Source of the DNA: Planctomycetota bacterium | GTDB taxonomy: Bacteria > Planctomycetota > UBA1135 > JADKAF01 | Assembly (NCBI GenBank): GCA_016719295.1 | Contig: JADKAF010000001.1 | Location: forward strand, 2,480,001 to 2,544,000 | Direction: 5' to 3' | DNA length: 64,000 nucleotides | Shown: positions 24,174-34,200 of the stretch, one piece after another | How positions within the stretch are numbered: position 1 is the first letter of the stretch | How the letters are laid out: every line of letters begins with the position of its first letter | Notes under the pieces: model-generated | Seen by the model: the letters and a program-made list of their open reading frames with translations, nothing else | Database searches by the model: none | Told to the model about the DNA's origin: nothing | Program-made: the position numbers and the translations under genes

Positions 24174-27100
24174 ATGCATCGCACCGGATTCTCCGCATCC
24201 CGCCCCGAGCCCGGGTTCGCCTACCTAGCTTGGCGGACGAGCGGACCGGATCCCGCGTTCGACGAGCCCCTCGGCGTGGAGCTCGTCTGCGACGGAGAGG
24301 AGCCCGCGGCGCTCTCCGCCTGCATCGACGAGGGCGACCGCGATGCTGGAGGCGCGGAGGACGCAGCGCTCCCGCTCGGCGACACGGAAGGGTCTTCGGC
24401 CCGCGCTCGCCCCTCCGCCCTGCGCGCTCGCTGGGGCACCCGCCCGGTGCTCTGTGCCGACGCGCGGGTCGCGAACGCGTGGTGGATGCGCGCCTTCGGG
24501 CCGAGCGAAGCTCCGCCGCGCTGGGTGGCGCTGAGCGCGCTGCGGGCGCTGCTCTTCCCCACCGCGGACGAGGTCCCCCCGGGCTGGTCGGCGGCCCCGT
24601 GCCCCGCCGCCCCCGACCTCGCGGCGCTCTCGGCCGGGGCGCTCCGCGAAGTGCTCGAGAGCTGGCTCCGCGCGCATCTCGAGCGCCCCGCCGAGGTGCG
24701 GCGCTTCGCGCTCTCCGCGTGGGGGCGAGCGGCGCAGGCCGCGCGCGCGCAGGAGCAGCCCTCCGCCCCTCTGCTCGCCACCCTCGTCGCGCGCCTCGGC
24801 GCCGAGGAGCGCCGCCGCGGGGCGCTCGAGAGCGAGGAGCGCCTGCCGGTTCCCGCGTCGCTCCTCGGTCGCGCCGAGCCGGCGTTCTCCTCCGGCCTGG
24901 AGGCGTTGCTCGAGGAGCCGCCGCGCGCGCGGCAGCGCGGCCCGCACGAGCTAGTCCCGCGCCCTTGCCAAGAGCGCGAGCTGGTCGAGCAGGTCTTTCG
25001 CGAAGCGCTGCCGCGCGCGCTCGGCGCGAGCACCGCGAGCGAGGCGGCACCGCTGTTCCGGCCGGGGCAGCTCGAGCTCGCCCAGCGCATCGGCGACGCC
25101 CACGACGCGCAGGAGTTCCTGCTGGTCGACGCTCCTACCGGCACGGGCAAGACGCTCGCCTACGCCGTGCCCTCGTTGCTCTTCGCCGTGCGCGCCGACC
25201 TGCGCCTCGGCATCTCCACCTACACGCGCACGCTGCAAGATCAGGCGTACTACCGCGAGCTCCCGCGCGCGGCCCGGCTGCTGGGCTCGCTCGGTTGGGC
25301 GCACGAGCCGCGCATCGCGCTGCTGAAGGGACGCTCGAACTACGTCTGCGCGCGCGTTCTGGGCTCGCTCGCGCCCGAGGCCGACGATCCGCTGGAAGAA
25401 CACCTCGCGTGGACCGCGCTCGCGCTCTTCGCCCTCGTCGATCCGCTCGGCGACTTCGATCGACTCCCGCGCCACGCCTCGCTCGAGCTGCGCGACGAGC
25501 GCGCCTACGAAGCCGCGCTGGCGCGCCTGCGCAGCGAAGCCGCCGCCGAGCCGCTCTGCTGTCGTCGGCGCAGCGAGCGCGCTCGCTGCGCCGCGTTCGT
25601 CGCGCGCAAGCGCGCCGAGCGCGCCCACGTGATCGTCACGAACCACGCCTTCGTGCTCAGCGATCCGGGCTTCTTCGCGCACCTCGTCTTCGACGAGTGC
25701 GATCACCTGCATCGCCAGACGGCCTCCAGCGCGAGCCGCGAGATCGACGCGCGCGATCTGCGCCGCGAGGCCCGGCGCCTCGCCGGGCGCGCGGGCCTGC
25801 TCGAGCGCTTGCACGCGCTCTTCCCGGGCTCGGCGCAGGAGCTCTACGGCGACCCGGTCGCCGAGGCGCTGCAGGGCGCGCGCTCGGTCTCCGCGGAGCT
25901 GGAGCTCGAGCTCGACGACTTCGAGGAGCGCGTGCGCGCGTTCCTGCTCTGGCGCGGCGCGCGCGAGGGCGAGCGCCCGCGCGGCGCGCGCCACGAGCTG
26001 CTGCGCGAGTACAGCGCCGGCGAGCTCGGCGAGCCGCTCGTCGCCGCGCAGCGCCGGCTGCTCGAGAAGTTCGGCGCGTTCTCGACCAAGCTCGCGACGC
26101 TGCAGGACGAGCTCGCGCACGAGAGCGGCCGCGGCGTCGCGCGCCTCCGCACCCGCCTCGCACGGAGCCTGACCGGGCTCGGCGAGATCGCCGCCGACGT
26201 CTCGGCGTGGCTGCCGCTCGGGGACAGCGGGCCGCGCTTCGATCCGGCCTACCACTACGACGTCGAGAGCGGTGAAGACGGCGGCTGGAAGCTCGTGCAG
26301 CGCATCCTGCTGCCGCAGGTCTTCCTCGGACGCCATCTCTTCCCGCGCCTCGGGCACGCTGTCTTGCTCTCGGCCTCGACCTGGCTGCGCGGCGGCTTCG
26401 ACACGATGAAGGCCTACCTCGGCCTCAGCGCGCTGGAGCAGGCCGAGACCGAGCGCGCGACGCGCGAGCCCGACGAGCGCGCGCCGGACGGCGCGGCACC
26501 GCGCGCGGTCGCGACCTTCCGCGCGCCGAGCGCCTTCGACTACTGCCGTGCCGTGCTGGTCGTGCCCGAGGACGCGCCGCCCTACGCGAGCAGCGGCTTC
26601 GGCAAGCAGCGCTACCTCGACTACGTCGTGCGCTACCTGGGCTTCCTCGGCGAGCGCTCGCGCGGGCGCCTGCTCGGCCTCTTCACCAACGCGCAGGACC
26701 TCGACGCCTGCGCGCGGCGCCTCGCGGCCTTCTTCCGCGCGCGCGGCATTCGCCTCTACTGGCAGGGCATGCCCGGGCGCTCGAAGGAAGAGCTCGCCGA
26801 GCTCTTCCGCGGCCGGGAGCCCGCGGTGCTGCTCGGGCTCGACACCTTCTGGTACGGCGTCGACTTCCCCGGCGAGACGCTCGAGCAAGTCGTGATGGTG
26901 AAGCTCCCCTACGGCCCGATCGATCGCTTCCAGGAAGCGCAGGCTCACGCGCTCGGCGGCGATGTGCACCGCCGGCACGTCTACCTGCCGCACGCCTCGG
27001 CGATGTTCCGCCAAGGCTTCGGCCGCCTGCTGCGCCGCGTCGACGACCGCGGCGCCGTACACGTGCTCGACCGCCGCATCCTCGAGGCGCGGCACCGCTT

Positions 27101-27350
27101 CTTCCTGAAGGAGCTCCCGGGCTACGACCAGACCGGTAGCAGTCGGCCGCTCCTCTTCGTGGGAGCGAGCGGCGCGTGCGTCGAGCGAGCTCTCCTCCAG
27201 GCCGGCCGCCTCGAAGAGCTCCGCCGCCTCGGGCTCGGTTTCGATTTCGAGCCGGGGCGTGGGCCGCGGGGGCAGGGGCCTACGAAGGATCGGGCTAGGA
27301 CTAGCCGATGCCCTGGCGGTCGACCGGCGGGGGCGGCGGGGTCTTGGTGA
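24174..27350 (+). CDS. DinG/XPD-type superfamily 2 DNA helicase with large N-terminal extension
   Basis: 1058 aa from the ATG at 24174 (MHRTGFSAS). About 310 residues of Ala/Glu/Arg-rich sequence without a recognisable domain precede the helicase core; I see no DEDD exonuclease motifs there. Core motifs: Walker A DAPTGTGKTLAYAVPSLL near 320; Walker B variant FDECDHLH near 505 (DEAH in most relatives); VIVTNHAFVLSD; and motif VI RQGFGRLLRRVDDRGAVHVL near 945. Cysteines at about 390 (NYVCARV) and 462-472 (LCCRRRSERARCAAF) sit where DinG/XPD proteins bind an iron-sulfur cluster. It probably acts 5' to 3' on damaged or structured DNA. The 3' end overlaps the convergent small gene by 50 bases. Confidence 0.88.
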   Translation: MHRTGFSASRPEPGFAYLAWRTSGPDPAFDEPLGVELVCDGEEPAALSACIDEGDRDAGGAEDAALPLGDTEGSSARARPSALRARWGTRPVLCADARVANAWWMRAFGPSEAPPRWVALSALRALLFPTADEVPPGWSAAPCPAAPDLAALSAGALREVLESWLRAHLERPAEVRRFALSAWGRAAQAARAQEQPSAPLLATLVARLGAEERRRGALESEERLPVPASLLGRAEPAFSSGLEALLEEPPRARQRGPHELVPRPCQERELVEQVFREALPRALGASTASEAAPLFRPGQLELAQRIGDAHDAQEFLLVDAPTGTGKTLAYAVPSLLFAVRADLRLGISTYTRTLQDQAYYRELPRAARLLGSLGWAHEPRIALLKGRSNYVCARVLGSLAPEADDPLEEHLAWTALALFALVDPLGDFDRLPRHASLELRDERAYEAALARLRSEAAAEPLCCRRRSERARCAAFVARKRAERAHVIVTNHAFVLSDPGFFAHLVFDECDHLHRQTASSASREIDARDLRREARRLAGRAGLLERLHALFPGSAQELYGDPVAEALQGARSVSAELELELDDFEERVRAFLLWRGAREGERPRGARHELLREYSAGELGEPLVAAQRRLLEKFGAFSTKLATLQDELAHESGRGVARLRTRLARSLTGLGEIAADVSAWLPLGDSGPRFDPAYHYDVESGEDGGWKLVQRILLPQVFLGRHLFPRLGHAVLLSASTWLRGGFDTMKAYLGLSALEQAETERATREPDERAPDGAAPRAVATFRAPSAFDYCRAVLVVPEDAPPYASSGFGKQRYLDYVVRYLGFLGERSRGRLLGLFTNAQDLDACARRLAAFFRARGIRLYWQGMPGRSKEELAELFRGREPAVLLGLDTFWYGVDFPGETLEQVVMVKLPYGPIDRFQEAQAHALGGDVHRRHVYLPHASAMFRQGFGRLLRRVDDRGAVHVLDRRILEARHRFFLKELPGYDQTGSSRPLLFVGASGACVERALLQAGRLEELRRLGLGFDFEPGRGPRGQGPTKDRARTSRCPGGRPAGAAGSW

Positions 27351-27555
27351 AGGTCGTGGTGCGCAGCGGATACTCGCTCCACTCCCACAGATACACGTAC
27401 TCGCCGGTGAGCGGATCTTCCTCGCGCCCGACGAGGATCCACTCGGCGGGAGCTGCGGCGACGGTGCCATGCACCGGAATGGCGTAGGAAACCTCCGCAC
27501 GAGCCATCGGGAGACAGAAAGAGAGCAGGGACAGAGCAAGAGCAGACTTGGACAT
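27301..27555 (-). CDS. Small exported protein, unknown function
   Basis: 84 aa if it begins at the ATG at 27555 (MSKSALALSLLSFCLPMARAE), which has a clear signal peptide with an ARA cleavage site. The mature part is about 65 residues: a Trp/Tyr-rich core (PAEWILVGREEDPLTGEYVY, LWEWSEYPLRTTTF) and a Pro-rich tail. An upstream in-frame ATG would extend it by 17 residues and bury the signal peptide, so I reject it. The last 50 bases overlap the end of the convergent helicase gene. Not recognised. Confidence 0.6.
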   Translation of the reverse strand: MSKSALALSLLSFCLPMARAEVSYAIPVHGTVAAAPAEWILVGREEDPLTGEYVYLWEWSEYPLRTTTFTKTPPPPPVDRQGIG

Positions 27556-27649
27556 GGATCGTTCCGGGACTGAGGGAGGGGCCGCGAACCCAGGGTGCTC
27601 ACGCAACCCTGGCTCCGCTTGCTAGTGACCTAGCCCCTTTGTAGTCCTC

Positions 27650-27686
27650 GGAACTACCCGCCCAAAAGCACTAGGCGGGCAATTCC
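27650..27686 (-). terminator. Candidate terminator hairpin after the kinase gene
   Basis: A stem of GGAA/TTCC and CCCGCC/GGCGGG with a small internal loop and 11-base apical loop lies 40 bases after the kinase stop. There is no T-run, so it may be only an mRNA 3'-end stabiliser. Another 7-bp hairpin (CCAGGGT/ACCCTGG, 27590-27612) lies in the leader of the small exported gene. Confidence 0.35.
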
Positions 27687-27725
27687 AGTCTCCGCCATTG
27701 CGCCGAAGGAAGTCGCAATACGGCG

Positions 27726-30257
27726 CTACTCAGGTTCCCCCCGCGCCAAGCGAAGGCCGTGGTAGGAGCGCTTGGTGTCGGTCCTGAAGATTGCGAATCG
27801 AGTTCGCCCCCAGGACGGGATCAGCCCGACCTCAGCGTGGGGGCGGTCCTCATTCCCGGAGAGCACAAAGCCCTTCATGACCACGTAATCTGGCTCCACA
27901 TCGAACCCGCCCGACAGGCTGGCGTGACGACTCATGATCGTCGACGTGATCTCGGCGACGTTGTCGTGGAAATGGAGAAGGCTTCGCGCGCATCGAGGCA
28001 GGGGATCCTCGTGAACAGAGCGGAACATCTGCGTGGAGTCAGCAAGCGCTGCCGACTCTGGATCGAAGCCATGAAGCTTCTCTTGGGCTTCTGAATCAAC
28101 CGACCAATCGAATCCGTACGGACTGGAATCGGGCCGAGAGGATCGCGCTGCTCCCTCCCACTCGGCCTCCGTCGGGAGCCGCGCGTAGGCCCAGGTTGCG
28201 ATCGCGAACGCGTCGTAGAAGCACAGGAATCCCAACGGCTTCGAGCCATCATCGCCCGCGGCCAATCGCCCCACGTTGATCAGGCTGTCGTATCGGTCAT
28301 CATCTGGATGCGCATAGGGCGGACGTACTTTGCGTTGCGAGTAGGAATGCAACGACGCATGGAAGCGCTCGAGTCGCGCAAGCGAGAACTCTCGAGCCTC
28401 GAGCCAGTATGGATAGGTGATCGAGATGCGGACACCGTCCGGTGAGTTCCAAGATCGGACCCGGTCATTCGTATAGCTCTGCCCGAGCGGCGCATCCACG
28501 TCGCGGAACTCCACCCACTCCTGCCCCCGATCCTCGTAGGGCCACGGTGCTTCGAGCTGAACTTCCGGAGCGACCAGCATCTCTCTGCTGCGAATGAGAT
28601 AGCTCGCCGAGCATCCCGATGCCGCATCCGGCGCGAAGACGACTCTCCAGTAACCGGGACCAACACCGAAGGCCGCCGTCTCCTGATCAGGGAGCTTCGC
28701 TGGTAGATAAGCTCCGCTCAGAAACTCGCCGGTGCGATTCGAGCTTCTCAATCGAACCTCCTCGAAGCCGCGGGGCGCGAGGAAAACCGTGTTGCCCGCC
28801 AGTCTCTCCGCGACCCTGCGAAGCTCGCCATCCTGCGGCTCTACGCGCTGCAGCGCCTCGAGCAGGCACTGCGCGCTCTCCTTCTTGCTGTCGGCAAGGC
28901 TCTCTCGCAGCAGTGCCTTGACGGCCTCTCGATGCGGAAGCAGTCCCGCGGCGTCGAAGCTGCCATCGTCGAGGGTCGGACGCAGGAGCGACTCGATCCC
29001 CTCGGTGCGACCGCTCTCGAGTGCATCGAGCACCCGTTCGAAGTTGCTCTGGGGCCAGAAGACGATCGTCGCAAGCGCGACGATCACCGCCGCGACTCCC
29101 GCCCCCACCCACAACCGATGCCGCTTCCGCGCCACCCGCCAAGCCAGCCGCAGCCGCATCCCCAGCGGCTCTCCGCTCACATCGAGCGAGCGCCCTTCGC
29201 GGAAGCGCTCCAGCTCCTCCGCGAACGCGAGCGCCGTCTTCGTCCGCTGCTCCGGATCGCGCGCGAGCGCGCGGCGCAGGATGAGGTCTAGCTCGGGCGG
29301 GAGCTGCTTCGCGCGCGTGCGCAGCGGAGGCACGGTCTCGTCCTTCGCGAGGCGCAGCAGGTCGAGGAAGCGCTCGGCGCGGAAGATCGGCTGGCCGCAG
29401 AGCAGCTCGTAGAGCGTCGCCGCGAGTCCGTAGACATCGGAGGCGGGCGCGAGCGCGCCCTGGCCGCGCTGCAGGACCTCGGGCGCCACGTAGGGCAGCG
29501 TGCCGTGGATGCTCAGGCCCTGCTCGTCGCGCGGGCCCTGGAGCTGCGCCAGGCCGAAGTCGATGAGGTACGGATGTCCCTCCTTGTTGAGGAGGATGTT
29601 GCTCGGCTTCACGTCGCCGTGGAGCACGCCCGCGCGATGCGCGGCGTCGAGCCCTCGCGCGGCCGTCTCGATCATGCGGCAGCAGAGCTGGACCGGATCG
29701 AGGGACGCGCTGCCGGCCGCAGTGCAATGGCGCCGCACGATCTCGAGCGGAGAGCTCTGCTCCTGGCCGGCGAGCTCGAGGATGCGCTGCAGCGAGGGAT
29801 GCGGCAGATAGCCCATCACCAAGCAGAGGCCGCGGTCGGTCGTGAGGAGCTCGATCGCGCTCGCGATCGCGGGGTGCTGCAGGCCGCCGAGGAGCATCGA
29901 CTCCTGCGCGAGCTTCTTGCGGTGCTCGCGCGACTGGCTGCGGTCGGGCGGCAGCACCTTGATCGCGACGTCGCGGTTCAGCGACGGCTGCTCGGCGCGA
30001 TAGACGATGCCCTGGCCGCCGCGGGCGATCTCCTCGATCAGGCGGTAGCTGCCGAGGCGCTGGTTCACGTCCAGCACGTCGGGCACTGCCGAGAGCACCT
30101 GCCGATCGAGCTCGATCTGCCGCCGCAGCGCGGCGCGCGTCGCTTCGTCGGGAGCTTCGGCCAGCGCGAGCTCGAGCGCGTCCTCCTCGCCCTCGAGCTC
30201 GAGCTCGAGATAGCGATCGAAGAGCTGGTCGACGACGTCGGGGTCCGCCGCGCTCAT
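27726..30257 (-). CDS. Transmembrane Ser/Thr protein kinase with FGE-sulfatase-like C-terminal domain
   Basis: 843 aa. Residues about 70-350 are a Hanks-type kinase: glycine loop IARGGQGIVYRAEQ, lysine in VAIKVLPPD, catalytic loop VLHGDVKPSNILL (HGD rather than HRD), IDFGLAQ, and YVAPEVLQRG. A transmembrane helix near residue 415 (VGAGVAAVIVALATIVFW) separates it from an extracytoplasmic region. The C-terminal 200 or so residues match the formylglycine-generating-enzyme/sulfatase-modifying fold (RLPTEAEWEGAAR-like block, here ARLPTEAEWEGAARSS). In kinases this fold is probably a ligand-binding sensor; the FGE catalytic cysteines are not evident. The ECF sigma gene lies 16 bases upstream, so it is one operon, and the kinase may control that sigma factor. 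Confidence 0.93.
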   Translation of the reverse strand: MSAADPDVVDQLFDRYLELELEGEEDALELALAEAPDEATRAALRRQIELDRQVLSAVPDVLDVNQRLGSYRLIEEIARGGQGIVYRAEQPSLNRDVAIKVLPPDRSQSREHRKKLAQESMLLGGLQHPAIASAIELLTTDRGLCLVMGYLPHPSLQRILELAGQEQSSPLEIVRRHCTAAGSASLDPVQLCCRMIETAARGLDAAHRAGVLHGDVKPSNILLNKEGHPYLIDFGLAQLQGPRDEQGLSIHGTLPYVAPEVLQRGQGALAPASDVYGLAATLYELLCGQPIFRAERFLDLLRLAKDETVPPLRTRAKQLPPELDLILRRALARDPEQRTKTALAFAEELERFREGRSLDVSGEPLGMRLRLAWRVARKRHRLWVGAGVAAVIVALATIVFWPQSNFERVLDALESGRTEGIESLLRPTLDDGSFDAAGLLPHREAVKALLRESLADSKKESAQCLLEALQRVEPQDGELRRVAERLAGNTVFLAPRGFEEVRLRSSNRTGEFLSGAYLPAKLPDQETAAFGVGPGYWRVVFAPDAASGCSASYLIRSREMLVAPEVQLEAPWPYEDRGQEWVEFRDVDAPLGQSYTNDRVRSWNSPDGVRISITYPYWLEAREFSLARLERFHASLHSYSQRKVRPPYAHPDDDRYDSLINVGRLAAGDDGSKPLGFLCFYDAFAIATWAYARLPTEAEWEGAARSSRPDSSPYGFDWSVDSEAQEKLHGFDPESAALADSTQMFRSVHEDPLPRCARSLLHFHDNVAEITSTIMSRHASLSGGFDVEPDYVVMKGFVLSGNEDRPHAEVGLIPSWGRTRFAIFRTDTKRSYHGLRLARGEPE

Positions 30258-30273
30258 CCGCCGCGCTCGGTGC

Positions 30274-30861
30274 TCAGAGCTTGCCTTCGAGGAGCCGCAC
30301 GAGACGAGCGCGGGCGCGCCGATAGCTCATGCGCACTTGGTTGGCGGTCGAGCCGGGCAGGCTCTCCGCGATGCGCTGGAACGAGTGCCCCATGTAGTGG
30401 CGCATCACGAAGACCTCGCGCAGGTCCTTCGGGAGCTGGTTCACCGCATCGTCGACGAGCTCCTGGCGCTCGCGCGAGATGAGGTCGTCCTGCGCGCTCG
30501 GGTCGACGCGCAGCGGGATGCTCGTCCCCGGATCGAAGGGCTCGAAGCTCGAGCTGCGCTTCAGCGCGCCGTGGTAGTCCGACTTGTTGCGCAGCGTGTT
30601 CTCGACGATGCCGCTCAGCCATTGCAGGAGCTTCGCCTCGTCGGTCGCCTCGAGCTGCGGGACCGACTGCAGGGCGTTCAGGAAGACCTCCTGCACGATG
30701 TCCTGCGACTCCATGAACTGACGGAGCTGAGGCCCGAGACGCGCGCGGACGATGCGCAGCACGCGGCCCTTGTGGCGGGCGAGAAGCTCGCTCAGCGCGA
30801 TCTGGTCGCCCGAGAGGGCGAGGTCCAGGAGGTGGAGCGTCTGCGAGTGCGAGAAGGCCAT
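30274..30861 (-). CDS. ECF-family RNA polymerase sigma factor (kinase-linked)
   Basis: 195 aa from the ATG at 30861 (MAFSHSQTLHLLDLALSGD); longer open frames upstream cross the terminator. Region 2 has ALSELLARHKGRVLRIVRAR and the sigma-2 hallmark ESQDIVQEVFLNAL. Region 4 has NQLPKDLREVFVMRHYMGHSFQRIAESL and VRMSYRRARARLVRLL. Planctomycetes carry many such ECF factors next to Ser/Thr kinases and without a classical anti-sigma factor, and this pair fits exactly. Activity is therefore likely controlled by phosphorylation by the kinase encoded immediately downstream. Target promoters cannot be named. Confidence 0.93.
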   Translation of the reverse strand: MAFSHSQTLHLLDLALSGDQIALSELLARHKGRVLRIVRARLGPQLRQFMESQDIVQEVFLNALQSVPQLEATDEAKLLQWLSGIVENTLRNKSDYHGALKRSSSFEPFDPGTSIPLRVDPSAQDDLISRERQELVDDAVNQLPKDLREVFVMRHYMGHSFQRIAESLPGSTANQVRMSYRRARARLVRLLEGKL

Positions 30862-30991
30862 GCCGGCGGAGGCATTGGGGAGGACGGATGCCCGCCAATG
30901 TAGCGCCTGCTCGCCGCAAGACCTAGGGCCCGCGCGGCACTCCTCCACCGCGGGCAGCGGCGCGGGGGCTCGCGCCCCGGGCGAGGCACCC

Positions 30992-31026
30992 AAAAAAAAA
31001 GGCGTCCGCGCAAGAGCGCGAACGCC
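30992..31026 (-). terminator. Strong intrinsic terminator downstream of uvrA
   Basis: In the minus-strand sense a GC-rich hairpin (outer stem GGCGT/ACGCC, inner CGCGC/GCGCG, loop at 31012-31015) is followed directly by nine T residues (30992-31000). It lies about 270 bases after the uvrA stop and 130 bases before the ECF sigma start. The 431-base gap 30862-31292 contains this element, a second run of T on the plus strand near 31216-31225, and otherwise no gene I can support. A short transcript ending here, independent of uvrA, is possible. Confidence 0.8.
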
Positions 31027-31292
31027 TCTTCCCGCGACGCCGCCCCGCTCCCCAGGATCGGTGGAGGTGCGGGGCGGGCCCCGAGGTGCGCATACGGACC
31101 ACGCGGCCCGGAGGCCGAGAGGTTCGAGAAGACCGGAGTAGCTCTGCCCGGACGGAGTCGCCTCCGCAGCGAGCACCCTTGTGGGAGGAAAACGGGCTCA
31201 AAGCGGTCCGGCGACTTCGTTTTTTTTTGCGGCCGACCGCCCGGAGAGCCCGCCGCCGGCGGACCGCCAAGGGCGAGCCCCCCCGCCGCGAC

Positions 31293-34200
31293 TCAGGCCG
31301 GAGCGGTGCGGGAGCCCCCCGCCGACGCCGAGCTCCCGAAGCGCTCCCACCAGGCGCGGAGCACGGGCAAGGTGCGCGAGCCGCTCTTCCGCGCCCCTCG
31401 CCGAACCAGCTCCTCGAAGGCGCCGGAGGCGACGACGCGCCCGCCGCCCGACCCGCCGCCCGGGCCGAGGTCGACGATCCAGTCGGCCTCTCCCATCACC
31501 TCGACGCTGTGCTCGATCACGAAGAGGGAGTCTCCGCGCTCGACCAGCCGGTGGAGCACCTGCACGAGCTTGCGCACGTCCGAGAGCGAGAGCCCCGTCG
31601 TCGGCTCGTCCAGCACGTACACCGCCCGCCCGCGCGGCGCCTTGCCGAGCTCCTGAGCCAGCTTCACGCGCTGCGCCTCGCCTCCGGAGAGCGTAGGGCT
31701 CTCCTGCCCCAGGCTGAGATAGCCGAGTCCAACCTCGCAGAGGACCTCGAGGAAGCTGCGGATCCGCGCGTGGTTGCGGAAGACCTCGCGCGCCTGTTCG
31801 AGGGTGAGGTCCAGCACGTCGGCGATCGAGAGCCCGCTCCACTTGATCTCGAGCGTCTCCTGATGGAAGCGCCGACCGCCGCACGCGGTGCAGGGCACGC
31901 GCGCCGAGGGCAGGAAGCTCATCTCGACGCTCGCCTCGCCGTGCCCCTGGCAGGTCTCGCAGCGCCCGCCCTTCACGTTGAACGAGAAGCGCCCCGGACC
32001 ATAGCCGCGAGAAGCGGCCTCGGGGCTGCGCGCGAAGAGGGCGCGGATCTCGTCGAAGATGCCGACGTAGGTCGCCGGGATCGAGCGCGGGGTTCGCCCG
32101 ATCGGCGTCTGGTCGACCTCGAGCACGCGCTCGATCGGAACCGTGGTGCGCAGCGCGTCGCAGGCGACGGGCCGGCCTTGGCGCAGGCTCTCCAGCAGCA
32201 CCTCGCGCACGAGCGTCGACTTGCCGGAGCCGGAGACTCCGGTGAACACCGTGAGCGCGCCGAGCGGCACGCGCAAGTCGACTCCGTCCAGGTTGTGCTT
32301 GCGGGCGCCCTGGATCTCGAGCCACGGCCCGTCGGCGGGCGGCGCGGCTCTCCGATGGCTGCGACCGCGTCCGCTGCCGGCGAGCGCACGCCCGGTCGGG
32401 CTCTGCGTATCCGCTCGCAAGCTCGCGGGATCGCCTTGGTGCACGATGCGCCCGCCCCACTTGCCTGCGCCGGGCCCGAGCTCGATCACGTGGTCCGCGC
32501 GAGCGATGGTCTCCTCGTCGTGCTCCACGACGACCACCGTGTTGCCGCGATCGCGGAGCTGCGTGAGCGTGCCCATCAGGCTCGCATGATCGGAGGGGTG
32601 CAGGCCGATCGTCGGCTCGTCGAGCACGTAGAGCGCGCCGCAGGTGCTGGACCCGAGCGACGCGGCGATGCGGATGCGCTGCGCCTCGCCGCCCGAGAGC
32701 GTGGGGCCAGGGCGATCGAGGCGCAGATAGTCGAGCCCGACATCGCGGAGGAAGCGCAGCCGCGGCTCGAGCTCGCGCTTCACGCGCGCCCACACCTCGC
32801 CGGCGCCGCCGCCGCCGAAGGACTTCGGCGTCGTGCGCGCGACCCACTGCGCCGCCTCGCTCACGGTCAGCGCCGCGAGCTCGGGCAGGCTGCGGCTCGC
32901 GACGCGCACGGCGCGCGAAACCGGGTTCAGGCGCGAGCCCTCGCACGCCGGACAGGCCACGCTGGCGCGCAGATCCTCCAGCACCTCTCCGCCGGGCTTC
33001 GTCCGGAAGAGCTCGAGCTGCGCGAGGAGGCCCACGAAGTCCTCCGTGCCCTGCAGCACCTGTGAACGCTGCTTCGCGCCGAGCTTGCTCCAGGGGCGCG
33101 AGAGCGAGAACCCGAGGGCGTCCTCGGCCTGAGCGACGAAGCGCGCGGCGAAGGACTTCGGAAACGGCTTCGCGAGCAGAGCCGGGATCGCACCGTCGTC
33201 GAGGCGGCGCTCCTCGTGCGCGACGAGCTTCGCCTCGTCGAAGACCTCGCGCGCACCCGAGCCGTGGCAGGCATCGCAACGACCGTGACGAGAGTTGAAC
33301 GAGAAGCGCCGCGGATCGGGAGCCGGGAAGCCGATGCCGCACGCGAGGCAGAAGGAGCGCGTGGAGAAGGTGTGCTGCCGCCCCTTGGCCACGACGAAGA
33401 GCGTGCCCTCGCCGATCGCCAGCGCGCGCGCGACGAGGGAGCGCAGCTCGTCGCCGCGCGCGCCCTTCGCGAGAACGCCGACCTCGGCGTCGATGTCGTG
33501 CTCGGCATAGCGATCGAGCGCGGGCGCGGGCCGCACCGCGATCGACTTGCGGTCGACGCGTGCTCGCTCGATGCCGTCCGCGTGCAGCGCGTCGAAGATC
33601 TCCTTGTGGAAGCCCTTCTTCCCGACGATGACCGGTGCGAGCACCTCGAGCCGCTGCCCTGAGGCGAGCTGTGAGACGCGCGCGCCGATCTGCTCCTCGC
33701 TCGCCGGCTCGACCGCGGCGGCGCAGCGCGTGCAGTGCTGCACGCCCACCTTGGTGAAGAGCAGGCGCAGGCCGTGCCAGAGCTCGGTGATCGTGGCCAC
33801 CGTCGAGCTGGCGCCGGAGCGCGTCGTGCGCTGCTCGATCGCGATCGCCGGCGGGACACCGTCGATGCGATCCACCTCCGCGCGCGCGATCTGCCCGATG
33901 AACTGCCGCGCGTAGGGCGAGAGCGTGTCGAGATAGCGCCGCTGCCCCTCCTGGAACAGCACGTCGAACGCGAGCGTCGACTTGCCCGAGCCCGAGACTC
34001 CGGTGACGACGCACAGCTTCTCGCGGGGGATCTCGAGGTGGAGATCGCGGAGGTTGTTCTCACGGACTCCCGAGAGCGCGATCACGCGCTGCGCGCGCTC
34101 CGCCGCATCGTTCCCCGCGGCGGGCGCGGCGACGGCTACCGGCGGACGCACGAGCGCGTCCTTCTTCCGCAGCCAGACTCCCGTCGCAGAGCCCGCGACG

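Noticed and set aside
31205..31230. Second poly-T run near the uvrA stop, plus strand
   Set aside because: No convincing stem precedes it in the plus sense and no plus-strand gene ends here.
31086..31292. Possible structured RNA upstream of the uvrA terminator
   Set aside because: I checked for SRP, RNase P and tmRNA signature sequences and for tRNA T-arms; none fits.
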